DNA from: Prolixibacteraceae bacterium
GTDB lineage: Bacteria > Bacteroidota > Bacteroidia > Bacteroidales > Prolixibacteraceae
Length of the DNA stretch: 64,000 nt
Reading direction: 5' to 3'
NCBI GenBank assembly: GCA_019720755.1
Contig: CP081303.1
Span: forward strand, 1,798,001 to 1,862,000
Shown here: piece by piece, positions 1 through 9,300 of the stretch
Layout of the letters: each line of letters opens with the position of its first letter
Numbering within the stretch: position 1 is the first letter of the stretch
Translations under genes and position numbers: made by a program
Notes under the pieces: generated by a model
Seen by the model: the letters and a program-made list of their open reading frames with translations, nothing else
What the model was told of the DNA's origin: nothing
The model's database searches: none

Positions 1-2583
1 GGAGAGCATATTGCCTATGAAAAGAGAGGGTCGAATTCTATCTCTATCACGACATTAAAAGAGGGAGACTATCCCACGGCACAAATAAAGAGTCCTGTAA
101 AGGCACTGAGTGGTGTGATGCTTGCAGATCTAGACAATCGTGCAGAAAGAGCAGTAGGAGGTTTCCACAATTTTAAAGCGATGACAGCCAATCTATCTCC
201 AGGATTTCCATATGTATTACAGGTGGAGTATGATTGTCCTAAAGATGTAGAAGATGGAACAATTGGGGTATGGATCGATTTAAATCACGATGGGTATCTG
301 GATCAAAGTAATGAAATCTATGGCTCTAAGAAAGCGAACGAAACGAATGGAGTATTGTCCTTTGAGATGAATGTGTCCACTCCTGTATTTGGACCTACCT
401 TATTAAGAATTGCTTATTATGATTCGAAAAGCAACTTCTCTTTTGATCAGAATATTGGAAAGGCACATCTAGAAGATTATACAATTAATATCGATCCTAC
501 GGTAAAGATCGTGGGGCTTTGGAAAGGAACTTATTCGAATCAATGGAACGAAGTGGACAACTGGGATGATCATAAAGTTCCTTCGTCGTCCATTGATGTT
601 AAGATTCGAGATGGAGCCCCAAACTATCCTGTTATCTCTACGAAAGCCAATGCACGTTCTATTGAATTGAGCAAAAGTGGAAGTTTGAATATTGCAGAAG
701 GAGCAAATCTTGAGGTAGATCAAAGTATACAACTTGATGGCTCACTAACATTGGCTTCTAAAGGAAAACTACAAGTAGGGCGAAATGTGTCTTTAAATGG
801 TACCTTACGATTGGAAAATAAGGCACAAATGGTGGTCGTAAAAGATTTATCTACAAAAGGAAATATCTTTATTTATGGAGGTTCTTTAACAGTGGGAAAT
901 ACGTTATATTCTGACCATGGAAGCCTGTTTCTTCTGAATGAAGGAAGCTTTAATGTTGATGTAATGGCTCATGAGATTGGAAGTGATTGGGTGAAAGGCC
1001 AATATGAGCTTATCAAAGGAGATTTTACCTTTAGAAAGGCTCTATTTTCGACTTCTATGGCAAATAGTTTTACGAAAAAAGAGGTGAATTTCATTGTAAA
1101 AGAGGAGTTTGGTTTGTCTGAAAAGTCTTGGAGCAAAGGTTTTAATGGTTCGGTGAAATTTGTGGAGAGTGGGCGAGAACATAAGTTGGTCTGCAGCAAA
1201 CAGGGAAGTTATGTCCATATGAACTCCTTAACTGTGGATATCGGATCAGATGTATTGACACTTTGTTCTCGTGTAAATAACAAAGAGATCAAAGTGGATG
1301 GGGATGTAAAGATCCTTTCAGGTGTTGTGAGAACTTACAGTGGGATGACTACCTTAGACAAGTTAGAGTGCCAAAGTTTAGAGTTGACTAAAAATGCTAC
1401 GCTCGACCTTTCTGATGCGAATATAAGAATACATAAAGATATTGTTGGTGATGGGAACTTTTTATCAGATCAAGCAAGGTTTAAATTTGTTGGTGATGAA
1501 ACACAACATATTCAATCTTCATTAAATATGTATTCTTTAGATCATTCAGGCACACATATGTTACGTATTGAAGCAACAGTAAAGGTATTGGATCAAATAA
1601 CTGCTAGAAATGCAGATATTGCGCTAGGAGAGAACCTGACTTTTACTCTAGGAAAAAATGGGACTTCTAATTGGAATGATTATGCGCTAGAAGTTGCAGA
1701 TGATGCTACATTCCGTAAAGAGATAGGAGTTGAAGATTACACCTATTTTGATTTTGTCTTGAAAAAGAGTGACGTTAAAACCAAGTATGAGTATTGGATT
1801 AATGATGGTTCGAAGCAGAATGGATGGATCGATTTTAGACTTCAAGAAATCTCCAAAAGTTCTATCATTGCTGATCACACCATTCCATATGTGATACAGA
1901 TGAATGCTTCAGATAGTCTGAAAAAGAAAAAAGTTGGTATCCAATTAACCCTTTCTGGTTTTGATCGCCAAGGTTTAGCGTATTATCTTGGATATAAAAA
2001 TGAAGGTATTTGGGATGAGTTGCGTCTATTGAAAGATCATGGATTCTATAAAGAGTATGATAGCCCTGTGATCGAAATGACTGCAATGACAAAAGCCGAT
2101 GCACCGAAGGTGTCCATGACATTAATAGACAAGCATCATGGTTTTATTGATGGAGATATCTCTAAAGCGTATCTATATAGAAGAGATCGTTATAGTCAAT
2201 GGGCTCCTTTAGAAGATTTTCATAAGATTGATTTGACGGGGTATAAAGATAAATTCTTTGTATGTTTTGCACCTAGTGCATCTTCTATCTCATCTCTAGG
2301 AACTGTGGATTTGATGAAAACAGCCAAAATTGCAACTTCTGTTCGTATTATGGATGGAGGTACAACATCAGTATATCCAAATCCTTTTGTTTCTACCATT
2401 ACAGTGGTTGTTCATGATAAACAGTCGCACACATATGAATTGGTGGATCTGTGTGGTCGAGTAGTAAAGTATTTGAAGGTTGATGTAAAACAGAGTTTTT
2501 CACTGGAGTCCATTCCTCCAGGAATCTATCTTTTACGAGATACCCAATACGGTTCAATTGTAAAACTTATAAAGAAAGGGTAG
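1..2583 (+). CDS. Large secreted protein with GEVED domain and T9SS C-terminal sorting domain (5' partial)
   Basis: The frame is open from base 1, so the true start lies to the left of the window. The first visible ATG at 115 is not the start. A region near 190-510 resembles the GEVED domain (acidic, DLNHDGYLD, ending in LEDYTINI). The middle is a long, repetitive beta-strand-rich stretch without catalytic motifs that I recognise. The last ~75 residues begin with VYPNPF and contain DLCGRVVK and PPGIYLLR, which is the standard type A T9SS sorting domain (Por_Secre_tail). The protein is therefore expected to cross the outer membrane by the type IX system and be cell-attached or released. Its substrate or adhesive role is unknown. 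A strong terminator follows. Confidence 0.85.
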   Translation, partial: GEHIAYEKRGSNSISITTLKEGDYPTAQIKSPVKALSGVMLADLDNRAERAVGGFHNFKAMTANLSPGFPYVLQVEYDCPKDVEDGTIGVWIDLNHDGYLDQSNEIYGSKKANETNGVLSFEMNVSTPVFGPTLLRIAYYDSKSNFSFDQNIGKAHLEDYTINIDPTVKIVGLWKGTYSNQWNEVDNWDDHKVPSSSIDVKIRDGAPNYPVISTKANARSIELSKSGSLNIAEGANLEVDQSIQLDGSLTLASKGKLQVGRNVSLNGTLRLENKAQMVVVKDLSTKGNIFIYGGSLTVGNTLYSDHGSLFLLNEGSFNVDVMAHEIGSDWVKGQYELIKGDFTFRKALFSTSMANSFTKKEVNFIVKEEFGLSEKSWSKGFNGSVKFVESGREHKLVCSKQGSYVHMNSLTVDIGSDVLTLCSRVNNKEIKVDGDVKILSGVVRTYSGMTTLDKLECQSLELTKNATLDLSDANIRIHKDIVGDGNFLSDQARFKFVGDETQHIQSSLNMYSLDHSGTHMLRIEATVKVLDQITARNADIALGENLTFTLGKNGTSNWNDYALEVADDATFRKEIGVEDYTYFDFVLKKSDVKTKYEYWINDGSKQNGWIDFRLQEISKSSIIADHTIPYVIQMNASDSLKKKKVGIQLTLSGFDRQGLAYYLGYKNEGIWDELRLLKDHGFYKEYDSPVIEMTAMTKADAPKVSMTLIDKHHGFIDGDISKAYLYRRDRYSQWAPLEDFHKIDLTGYKDKFFVCFAPSASSISSLGTVDLMKTAKIATSVRIMDGGTTSVYPNPFVSTITVVVHDKQSHTYELVDLCGRVVKYLKVDVKQSFSLESIPPGIYLLRDTQYGSIVKLIKKG

Positions 2584-2605
2584 ATTTTATTTAAGAATCA
2601 AAATT

Positions 2606-2647
2606 AAAGAAAGCAGAACCTACTTGATTGAAGGTTCTGCTTTCTTT
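2606..2647 (+). terminator. Intrinsic terminator of the T9SS protein gene
   Basis: A perfect 16-bp stem (2606-2621 pairing with 2632-2647), a 10-nt loop and a T-rich 3' side lie 23 bases after the stop codon. Confidence 0.85.
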
Positions 2648-2673
2648 TTGATGAGAGTTTTTTTTCTAAAAAA

Positions 2674-2703
2674 ACGAGTGCTCCCGAATGATAGAGCACT
2701 CGT
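2674..2703 (-). terminator. Intrinsic terminator for minus-strand transcripts
   Basis: A perfect 10-bp stem (2674-2683 with 2694-2703) is followed on the minus strand by a run of seven T. It lies about 580 bases downstream of the cusB-like stop, so it either ends a long 3' leader or belongs to a separate minus-strand transcript. Confidence 0.7.
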
Positions 2704-2914
2704 GTAATAATGAGGTCTTTGTTGTTGGTAGAAAGACGTTTCTACTGATATAATTATCTTATATCTTTGTTGATATATCATCAACTTGCAGCAAGATAGA
2801 AGGAATCTATGCAACCAACCTGCATAAGTAAATAAAAACTTCATATATCTATAAAAAAGATATACTCTATATCTATTACGTAAAATGGAAGTGTGTTCTG
2901 CAACACTATGTGTT

Positions 2915-2939
2915 TAGTTCATTGTTTGCAATCTAATAT
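2915..2939 (+). repeat. 25-nt direct repeat, copy 1
   Basis: Begins TAGTTCATTGTTTGC and matches the copy at 3196-3220 with two mismatches. The function is unknown. It could be an operator-like site or a relic of a duplication. Confidence 0.6.
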
Positions 2940-3006
2940 TCAGAAATACTATATTTTTGAATATTTTAACTCAGACTTTAAAGAATTGACATCCTCTTAT
3001 GTAAAA

Positions 3007-3136
3007 CTTGATAATAACGTATCATGTAAACTTTTATCAAGAAGCCTCACAAGATCCTAAGTTTCTGTAAAAAAAAAAAACGTTATTAAGACAACTACAT
3101 TTTCATAATCGTATCACTTCAAAATGATTGTCTTAA
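3007..3136. other. Cluster of inverted repeats (possible structured RNA or 3' UTR)
   Basis: CTTGATAA (3007-3014) pairs with 3034-3041. AATAACGT (3013-3020) could alternatively pair with 3080-3087. TTAAGACAA (3086-3094) pairs with 3128-3136. The first two are mutually exclusive, as in an alternative fold. Position and terminators fit a minus-strand transcript downstream of the metal-efflux operon. Structure only; no known RNA family recognised. Confidence 0.3.
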
Positions 3137-3195
3137 ATACTATGAAGGTTATTTTTTCTTTCTATTAAAATAAAGTGCAATTGAAACTATATCCT

Positions 3196-3220
3196 TAGTT
3201 CATTATTTGCAATCTACTAT
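3196..3220 (+). repeat. 25-nt direct repeat, copy 2
   Basis: Matches 2915-2939 at 23 of 25 positions, spaced 281 bp apart. Confidence 0.6.
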
Positions 3221-3252
3221 AGGAGAATCTCCTTTTTTAATGTAAATGAAAA

Positions 3253-3272
3253 CCCCTCCATAAAGGAGAGGG
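3253..3272 (-). terminator. Probable terminator of the metal-efflux operon
   Basis: A CCCTCTCC/GGAGGGG stem with one bulged base and a TTTAT loop is read on the minus strand just after the cusB-like stop, followed by TTTTC. The T run is short, so read-through to the terminator at 2674 is possible. Confidence 0.5.
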
Positions 3273-3280
3273 CATTAACT

Positions 3281-5122
3281 TTATTTTCTATATTGACAAC
3301 AACTAGGAAGTTGATTGTATATTGAATCTTTTGCTTTATAATTTGGAGTATCATATCCTTTGTTTGCAATGTTTTTCTCTATATTATCTAAAGAAACCAT
3401 ACTAGGCATATATTGAAGTGACAATTTTTTACTGCTCTTGTCCCATTTCGCACTAGTTACTCCTGAAACCGCATTGGCTGTAGATTCGATCGTTTTTTTG
3501 CACATCCCACAATTACCATTAACAATGATGATAGTGCTTTTTGTTTTCATCTTCGTTGCATGGAGAGAAGCGTCGTCATTAGATGATTTCTTTACCTCTT
3601 TTATTTTAGTGTGTTTTGCATCGAGACTATGTCTATTATATTGACAACATTTAGGTAGTGCTTTGTATATAGAATCCTTTGCTTTATGGTTTTGAGTATC
3701 ATATCCTTTGTTTGCAATAGTAAGTTCTATTTGATCTAAGGATACCATTTTAGGCATATAGTGGAGGCTCAACTTCTTACTATCTTTGTTCCATGTTGCA
3801 TTAGTAACCCCTGTAAGGGATTTTGCAGCTGTCTCAATTGTTTTTTTACACAACTCACATTTCCCATTCACTGAAATAGTAGCTTCACTATTCACCATTT
3901 TCATCGCATGGTGAGTGGAATGTCCTTTTGGAGGATTCATCATACTACTTTTATGAGCAAGCTCTGCACTCGCATCAATAATGAAAGTACCTTTTTTAAC
4001 CACTTTTTCTCCGACATGGAGTCCTGAAACAACTTCATACATCTGGTTATATTGTGGACCTAATACTACATTTCGAGCGATATAGTTTCCCTGTTCATTC
4101 TCGACATAAACAATAGAATGTTGTCCAGTCCACATCACAGCACTTTTGGGTACAACAACCATCGACTTTTTGGCATAAGTATTCCATTTGGCCTGAATAA
4201 AAGTATTGGGTTTCCATTCACGATCTCTATTTTGTATCACAGCTCTTGCAATAGTGGTGTGATCCGTACTATTAGATGTTGGAGCAATAAATGAGATCGT
4301 TGCGGTTTGTACTAGGCTAGGATTTGCAGTCGCATGAATGAGAATGGTGTCCCCAATAGCCACTTGTTTCTGGTCTTGAGCATATAAGTCCAATATAGCC
4401 CATACACTTTGATAAGAGTTGAGGTTGTATAGTTTTTGTCCCGCCTTAAGATAATCACCTGTATGAATATTCAAATTGGAAATATAACCACTATGTTCTG
4501 CTATAATAGGGAAGTTTTGAATTACCACTCCACTATGTTCTATCTTCTCTATTTGTTGTTTATTAATTTTCCACTGCTCTAGTTTTTTTATTGATGCCTG
4601 TTTTAACCTTGGGTTCTGTTTCGACTCAATTAACTCTTTTTGAGCAGTGATCAATTCGGGAGAGTATAGTGTTGCAATGATTGCTCCTTTTTTAATATAT
4701 TCCCCCTCATAGCTAACATTTATTGATTCGATACGTCCAGTGAGATGAACACTCTGCGTCCTCTCTTCCTTTGGGTTGATCTCTATCTGTCCAGTAAGAG
4801 AGAGAGAGTTAAAAGGACGCATCTTTTCTACCATAAAAGTTTCTAGTTCTGCCTGTTTTTTTGCCTCTTCAGAGAGATGGATTCCCTCTTGTGGGAGTTC
4901 CATTTTGTCATTTTCTATTTTAATTAAATCCATTCCACAAATAGGACATTTGCCAGGATGATCTTGTCGAATAGAGGGATGCATAGAGCAACTCCATACT
5001 TCGGCAACTTTTTCTGTGTGAGTATGTATCTCTTCTTTGTTTTTATCGGAATGTTGGAATCGTGATCCAATAAAAATTCCTAATCCCAAAACTATAAGTA
5101 TGACGATATATATCTTTTTCAT
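3281..5122 (-). CDS. cusB: CusB-type RND periplasmic adaptor with heavy-metal-binding domain and two C-terminal HMA domains
   Basis: 613 residues, longer than a typical CusB adaptor. An N-terminal membrane anchor (MKKIYIVILIVLGLGIF) precedes a CSMHP...CPICGMDL metal-binding motif at about residues 44-66, as found in Cus/Czc adaptors of Bacteroidota. The central part is a membrane-fusion adaptor with lipoyl and beta-barrel pieces. The C-terminus adds two copies of an HMA-like domain, with GKCELCKKTIE near 418 and GNCGMCKKTIES near 540, each ending in LPxCCQY. It should link the CusA-like pump to the TolC-like channel in the periplasm, and the extra CxxC domains could capture or hand over Cu(I) or a similar soft metal. 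It is the last gene of the operon, 7 bp after the TolC-like gene. Metal specificity is inferred. Confidence 0.85.
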   Translation of the reverse strand: MKKIYIVILIVLGLGIFIGSRFQHSDKNKEEIHTHTEKVAEVWSCSMHPSIRQDHPGKCPICGMDLIKIENDKMELPQEGIHLSEEAKKQAELETFMVEKMRPFNSLSLTGQIEINPKEERTQSVHLTGRIESINVSYEGEYIKKGAIIATLYSPELITAQKELIESKQNPRLKQASIKKLEQWKINKQQIEKIEHSGVVIQNFPIIAEHSGYISNLNIHTGDYLKAGQKLYNLNSYQSVWAILDLYAQDQKQVAIGDTILIHATANPSLVQTATISFIAPTSNSTDHTTIARAVIQNRDREWKPNTFIQAKWNTYAKKSMVVVPKSAVMWTGQHSIVYVENEQGNYIARNVVLGPQYNQMYEVVSGLHVGEKVVKKGTFIIDASAELAHKSSMMNPPKGHSTHHAMKMVNSEATISVNGKCELCKKTIETAAKSLTGVTNATWNKDSKKLSLHYMPKMVSLDQIELTIANKGYDTQNHKAKDSIYKALPKCCQYNRHSLDAKHTKIKEVKKSSNDDASLHATKMKTKSTIIIVNGNCGMCKKTIESTANAVSGVTSAKWDKSSKKLSLQYMPSMVSLDNIEKNIANKGYDTPNYKAKDSIYNQLPSCCQYRK

Positions 5123-5129
5123 CTGGTCG

Positions 5130-6338
5130 TTATTTTAAAAGGGTTAATTTAGCATAAAGGACGTGTGCATCTGCTTGACTTTTAGCAAGTGTAATGCGTA
5201 GGTTAAGCTGCTGCTCTTCCAGTCTAAGAAATTCAAGATAGGTACTTTCTCCAGCATAATAAGCAGTTTCAATCAATACAAGTGCCTTTGCTGTTGTATC
5301 TAGCTGTTTATGTAGCAGAGATATTTGTGCTTGTTTATTTTGGAGCATTTTACTGGTCTCGGTCCATTGAGAGCGAAGGTTTCGTGTTTGATCTAGCTTT
5401 CTCATTTCAAGACTCTCTTGCTGGGCATGAACACTAAGATGTTCTGCTTTTGCTTTCTTACTAGAGAATACAGGAAGGGATATTCCTAACTTTACCATAA
5501 TAGCATCTTGTCCATTATCACTCATCGCAGTGTTATCGTATGGAGTAATAAATGTATAGTTTAATCCGAGACGTATTTTAGGCATTCTATTTTTTGTTAT
5601 CCACTTCTGTTGTAGTCTGAGAGATTGTGCTTGGGCATCCATTGTTTGAATGGTAGGATTGCTTATAATCTCTTGTTGAGTTAATGTTATTGATCTCCAT
5701 ATGGAGTCTGTTGCTACTTCTAGATTATCAGTACCATGAACCCATCGATTTAATACTGCTGTTTGAGCAACAATACTATTTTGGGTTATCTCTATCTTTG
5801 TGGACAATTCATCTATCTGTAACTGCAATCTTAAGATATCCAGTTGAGATGCTTTAGCAGTAGAAAGTCGCTGAGTGAGCCATTCTTTCTGCTTTTGATA
5901 ATTGCTTTGTTCCAAATGATAAAGCTGTTTCTCTATATTCAATCTCTTTACTTGAAAATAAGCAATTTGCGTTTGATAGGTGATCGTTCTCTCTAATTGA
6001 TCGTAACTTTTCTGTTGTATCTGAACTTTACTTTGATAAAGCGACTTTTCAGCCTTGTATGTTCCCAACCAAGAAAGTTGTTGTTCTACACCAATTTGAC
6101 CTTGCATATCTCCCGCTTTGGTGGAAACAGGAGATATATAGTATCCACCTTGAAGCATTGGATCAGTAGGTATTCCACTCGCCTTAGCATCCTGTTTACT
6201 CTGCTCAATACGCTGTTGTTTCGCCCGAAGAAGCATATTGTTTTGAAGTGCTTTATTCACATAGTGTTCCAACGACTGACCATAGGAGATATTTCCTACA
6301 ATAAGTGATATCCATATGACTAATATTATCTTTTTCAT
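5130..6338 (-). CDS. TolC-family outer membrane efflux protein (CusC-like)
   Basis: 402 residues with a signal peptide (MKKIILVIWISLIVGNISYGQ) and long glutamine-rich alpha-helical segments in two internal halves, typical of TolC/OEP-family channels. It should form the outer-membrane exit duct of the tripartite metal pump. It lies between the CusA-like permease (4-bp gap) and the CusB-like adaptor (7-bp gap), so co-transcription is nearly certain. The sequence alone does not tell copper from other cations. The neighbours make copper or silver most likely. Confidence 0.85.
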   Translation of the reverse strand: MKKIILVIWISLIVGNISYGQSLEHYVNKALQNNMLLRAKQQRIEQSKQDAKASGIPTDPMLQGGYYISPVSTKAGDMQGQIGVEQQLSWLGTYKAEKSLYQSKVQIQQKSYDQLERTITYQTQIAYFQVKRLNIEKQLYHLEQSNYQKQKEWLTQRLSTAKASQLDILRLQLQIDELSTKIEITQNSIVAQTAVLNRWVHGTDNLEVATDSIWRSITLTQQEIISNPTIQTMDAQAQSLRLQQKWITKNRMPKIRLGLNYTFITPYDNTAMSDNGQDAIMVKLGISLPVFSSKKAKAEHLSVHAQQESLEMRKLDQTRNLRSQWTETSKMLQNKQAQISLLHKQLDTTAKALVLIETAYYAGESTYLEFLRLEEQQLNLRITLAKSQADAHVLYAKLTLLK

Positions 6339-6342
6339 CGTA

Positions 6343-9300
6343 CTATTTTTTTAGTTTTCTCTCGGCTCTCCAACCATAAAGGACTGGTACAATAAATACT
6401 GCAATCAGTGCTATTGCCATACCTCCAATCGACGGGATCGACATAGGCAACATGATATCCGAACCTCGTCCTGTAGAGGTAATGACTGGAAATAGGGCCA
6501 AGATAGTCGTGGCTGTAGTCATCAATGCAGGACGTATTCTTTTTCTTCCCGCCATTACAATAGCTTGGTGTATCTCTTCGATGTTTTTTGGTTTGCGTTT
6601 TTCAAACGATTGGTCTAGATAGGTTGCCAAAAGCACCCCGTCGTCGGTAGAAATACCAAAAAGTGCGATAAAACCGACCCATACTGCAATACTTAAGTTG
6701 ATCGGGTGAACCTGAAAAATTTCACTCAGATGGATTCCAAAAACATGGATATCTAAGAAGCCAGAAGCACTATAGAGTCCTATAAGAATAAATGCCCCCG
6801 AGAATGCTACTGTAATACTTGAGAAAACCATTAATGCAGTACCTATAGAGTGAAACTGTAGATACAAAATCAATAGGATCAATATCAAACAGACAGGGAT
6901 TGCTATTGCTAAACGTTTGGATGCACGCTCTTGGTTCTCATAATTTCCCGAAAACTTATAGTGTATCCCATAAGGGATATGCAACTGATGGTTCTCAATC
7001 TGTTTATTTAATAGTTTCTGGGTTAGGGCAACAGCTTCGCCTTCAGAGATTCCTTTCTGAACATCAAAGATGACATAACCAATAAGAAAACCATCCTCAC
7101 TCTTAATCATTTGAGGACCTGCTTTGTATCTAATCTTTGCCAATTGCCCAATAGGGTAAAGTTTGCCTCTCGAATTAGAAATAAGAAGGTGTTTGATGCT
7201 TTCAGCATCTTGTCTGTCGTCTCGATTATAACGGATACGTATATCGTATCTCTCTCTTCCTTCGACACTTTTACCTAAAGGCACACCTCCCAATCCGATC
7301 TCCAGTTGCTTCTGGGCTTCCCCTATAGACATACCATATTGTGCGAGTTGTTGTCTATCCCAATCCACAAGAAGATATGGTTTTCCAACAATTCGATCAG
7401 CAAAAACGGAAGAGGGAACGACATGTGGCATCTTCTGTAATACTTTCTCTAAGGATAGACCAAAAGATTGGATACTATCTAGTTGATTTCCTAATATTTT
7501 AATCCCAATAGCAGCCCTCATCCCTGTTTGAAGCATAATAATACGGGTTTCAATAGGTTGAAGTTTAGGAGCAGAGGTGACACCTGGCAATCTTGTTGCA
7601 TGGGTAATTTCGTGCCATATATCTTCTTTGCTATGTATTTTTTGACGCCATTGTCTTACAGGTTCTCCTCCACTTTGGATCTCTATGAAGTGGGACAGAG
7701 GGATCGCATATGCGCTATCTTTAGAGACTGTTGTACTATCTCTTAGCATAAAGCGTTGGTTCTTATCCACCTTATATCGTAAAACTTCTCCATGATTGTT
7801 TCGCGAATATTCATCCTTATAATGAATAATATTCTCATACATTGAGAGAGGGGCTGGGTCCAATGCTGAGTGTATACGTCCAGCTTTACCTAACACACCA
7901 TCTACCTCTGGAATTTGATTGGTTCGGATATCCAACTGTTGTAACACTCTTCGATTCTCTTGGACTCCAGAATGAGGCATAGAGGTTGGCATTAAAAGAA
8001 AATCGCCTTCATCCAGAGATGGCATAAATTCACTACCAATACCTGGAAAGTAATGCTTTAACGACTGGTATACAGTACTATGTTGCACTTTAGACATGTT
8101 TGAAAAAAGAGCTCCTAGAGTCGACTCGAATCCTTGCCATGTTAGGAATGCAATCAGGACAAGGGTTAAGGGAATTGTTAGAAATCGTTTTTTATGTTTC
8201 AAACACCATCTTAGTATGTTTGGATAGTATCGTTCGAATAGTTTGAAGCCTCCCATCACAAAGAATATAAGTATAGCAACGAAAAATATATTGGATAGTC
8301 TAGAGTGTTGATATCCTAATGGATTCCATGCCAATGCTAAAAGAACCGTGATCATCACTATTACCAATACCTGAAGGATTTGTGACAACTTCTTATCATA
8401 GTTCGGGTATAGTGCTTTAAGAATGTAGAAAATAGCAAGAATTAGAGTTGGTATAGACCATAAAAAAGAGATAGGAGAGATCCACACCCCAATAGTCAGA
8501 CCGATGAGTAAGCCCGCGATAAAAAGACCTTGTTTTTTCTTCAACGCCTTCTTCTCAAATTCGTTCTTGAAGAAATAGTAACTAATGGTAGGCAGAATAA
8601 AGAGTGCTACCATTAGTGCACCTAAAAGAGCAAATGTTTTGGTAAAAGCCAATGGATGAAATAGCTTCCCCTCAGCCGCTTGTAATGAAAAAACAGGGAT
8701 AAAGCTGACAATGGTAGTCGAAATGGAGGTAATAATAGCTGATCCGACCTCATTAGTTGAGAGCCACACAACATCAAACCAACGTTTGTCTCTATTCTCA
8801 GGATAGTGTATATGTTTGATGAGGTTCTCTACCAATACTATTCCAATATCCACAAGTGTTCCGATGGCAATTGCAATTCCTGATAGAGATACAATATTGG
8901 CTGTAATACCAAAATATCGCATCGCAATAAATACAATCAATATCGATAGTGGTAGAAGGGTTGAGATAATTACCGAGGTCTTTAAATTCCGCAACATAAT
9001 TACCACTACCAAAATGGTAATTAATATCTCCAAATAGAGTGCATCTTTCAAGGTGTAGAGGGTTTCTTGAATCAATTTACTTCGATCATAAAAAGGCTCG
9101 ATGGTTATCTTTGAAATCGTTCCATCTGAGAGGGTTTTTGTTGGCAGTGTAGGAGAAAGTGTTTCAATTTTCTTCTTCAGATTTTGAAGCACTTCCATAG
9201 GGTTTGCACCAAAACGTGCTACAACGACACCACCTACAGCCTCGGTACCATTTTTGTCTAAAATACCCCTACGATTTGCAGGACCAAGAGAGAGATGAGC

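Larger units (their letters stand above)
2704..3252. other. Gene-free stretch rich in inverted repeats
   Basis: No convincing protein gene. It contains two near-identical 25-nt direct repeats (2915-2939, 3196-3220), several inverted repeats between 3007 and 3136, a 12-A tract near 3070, and a weak 5-bp hairpin plus T run (3221-3237). Confidence 0.5.

Noticed and set aside
2620-2844. 74-residue minus-strand ORF
   Set aside because: It contains both terminator hairpins and has a low-complexity product; no start signal.
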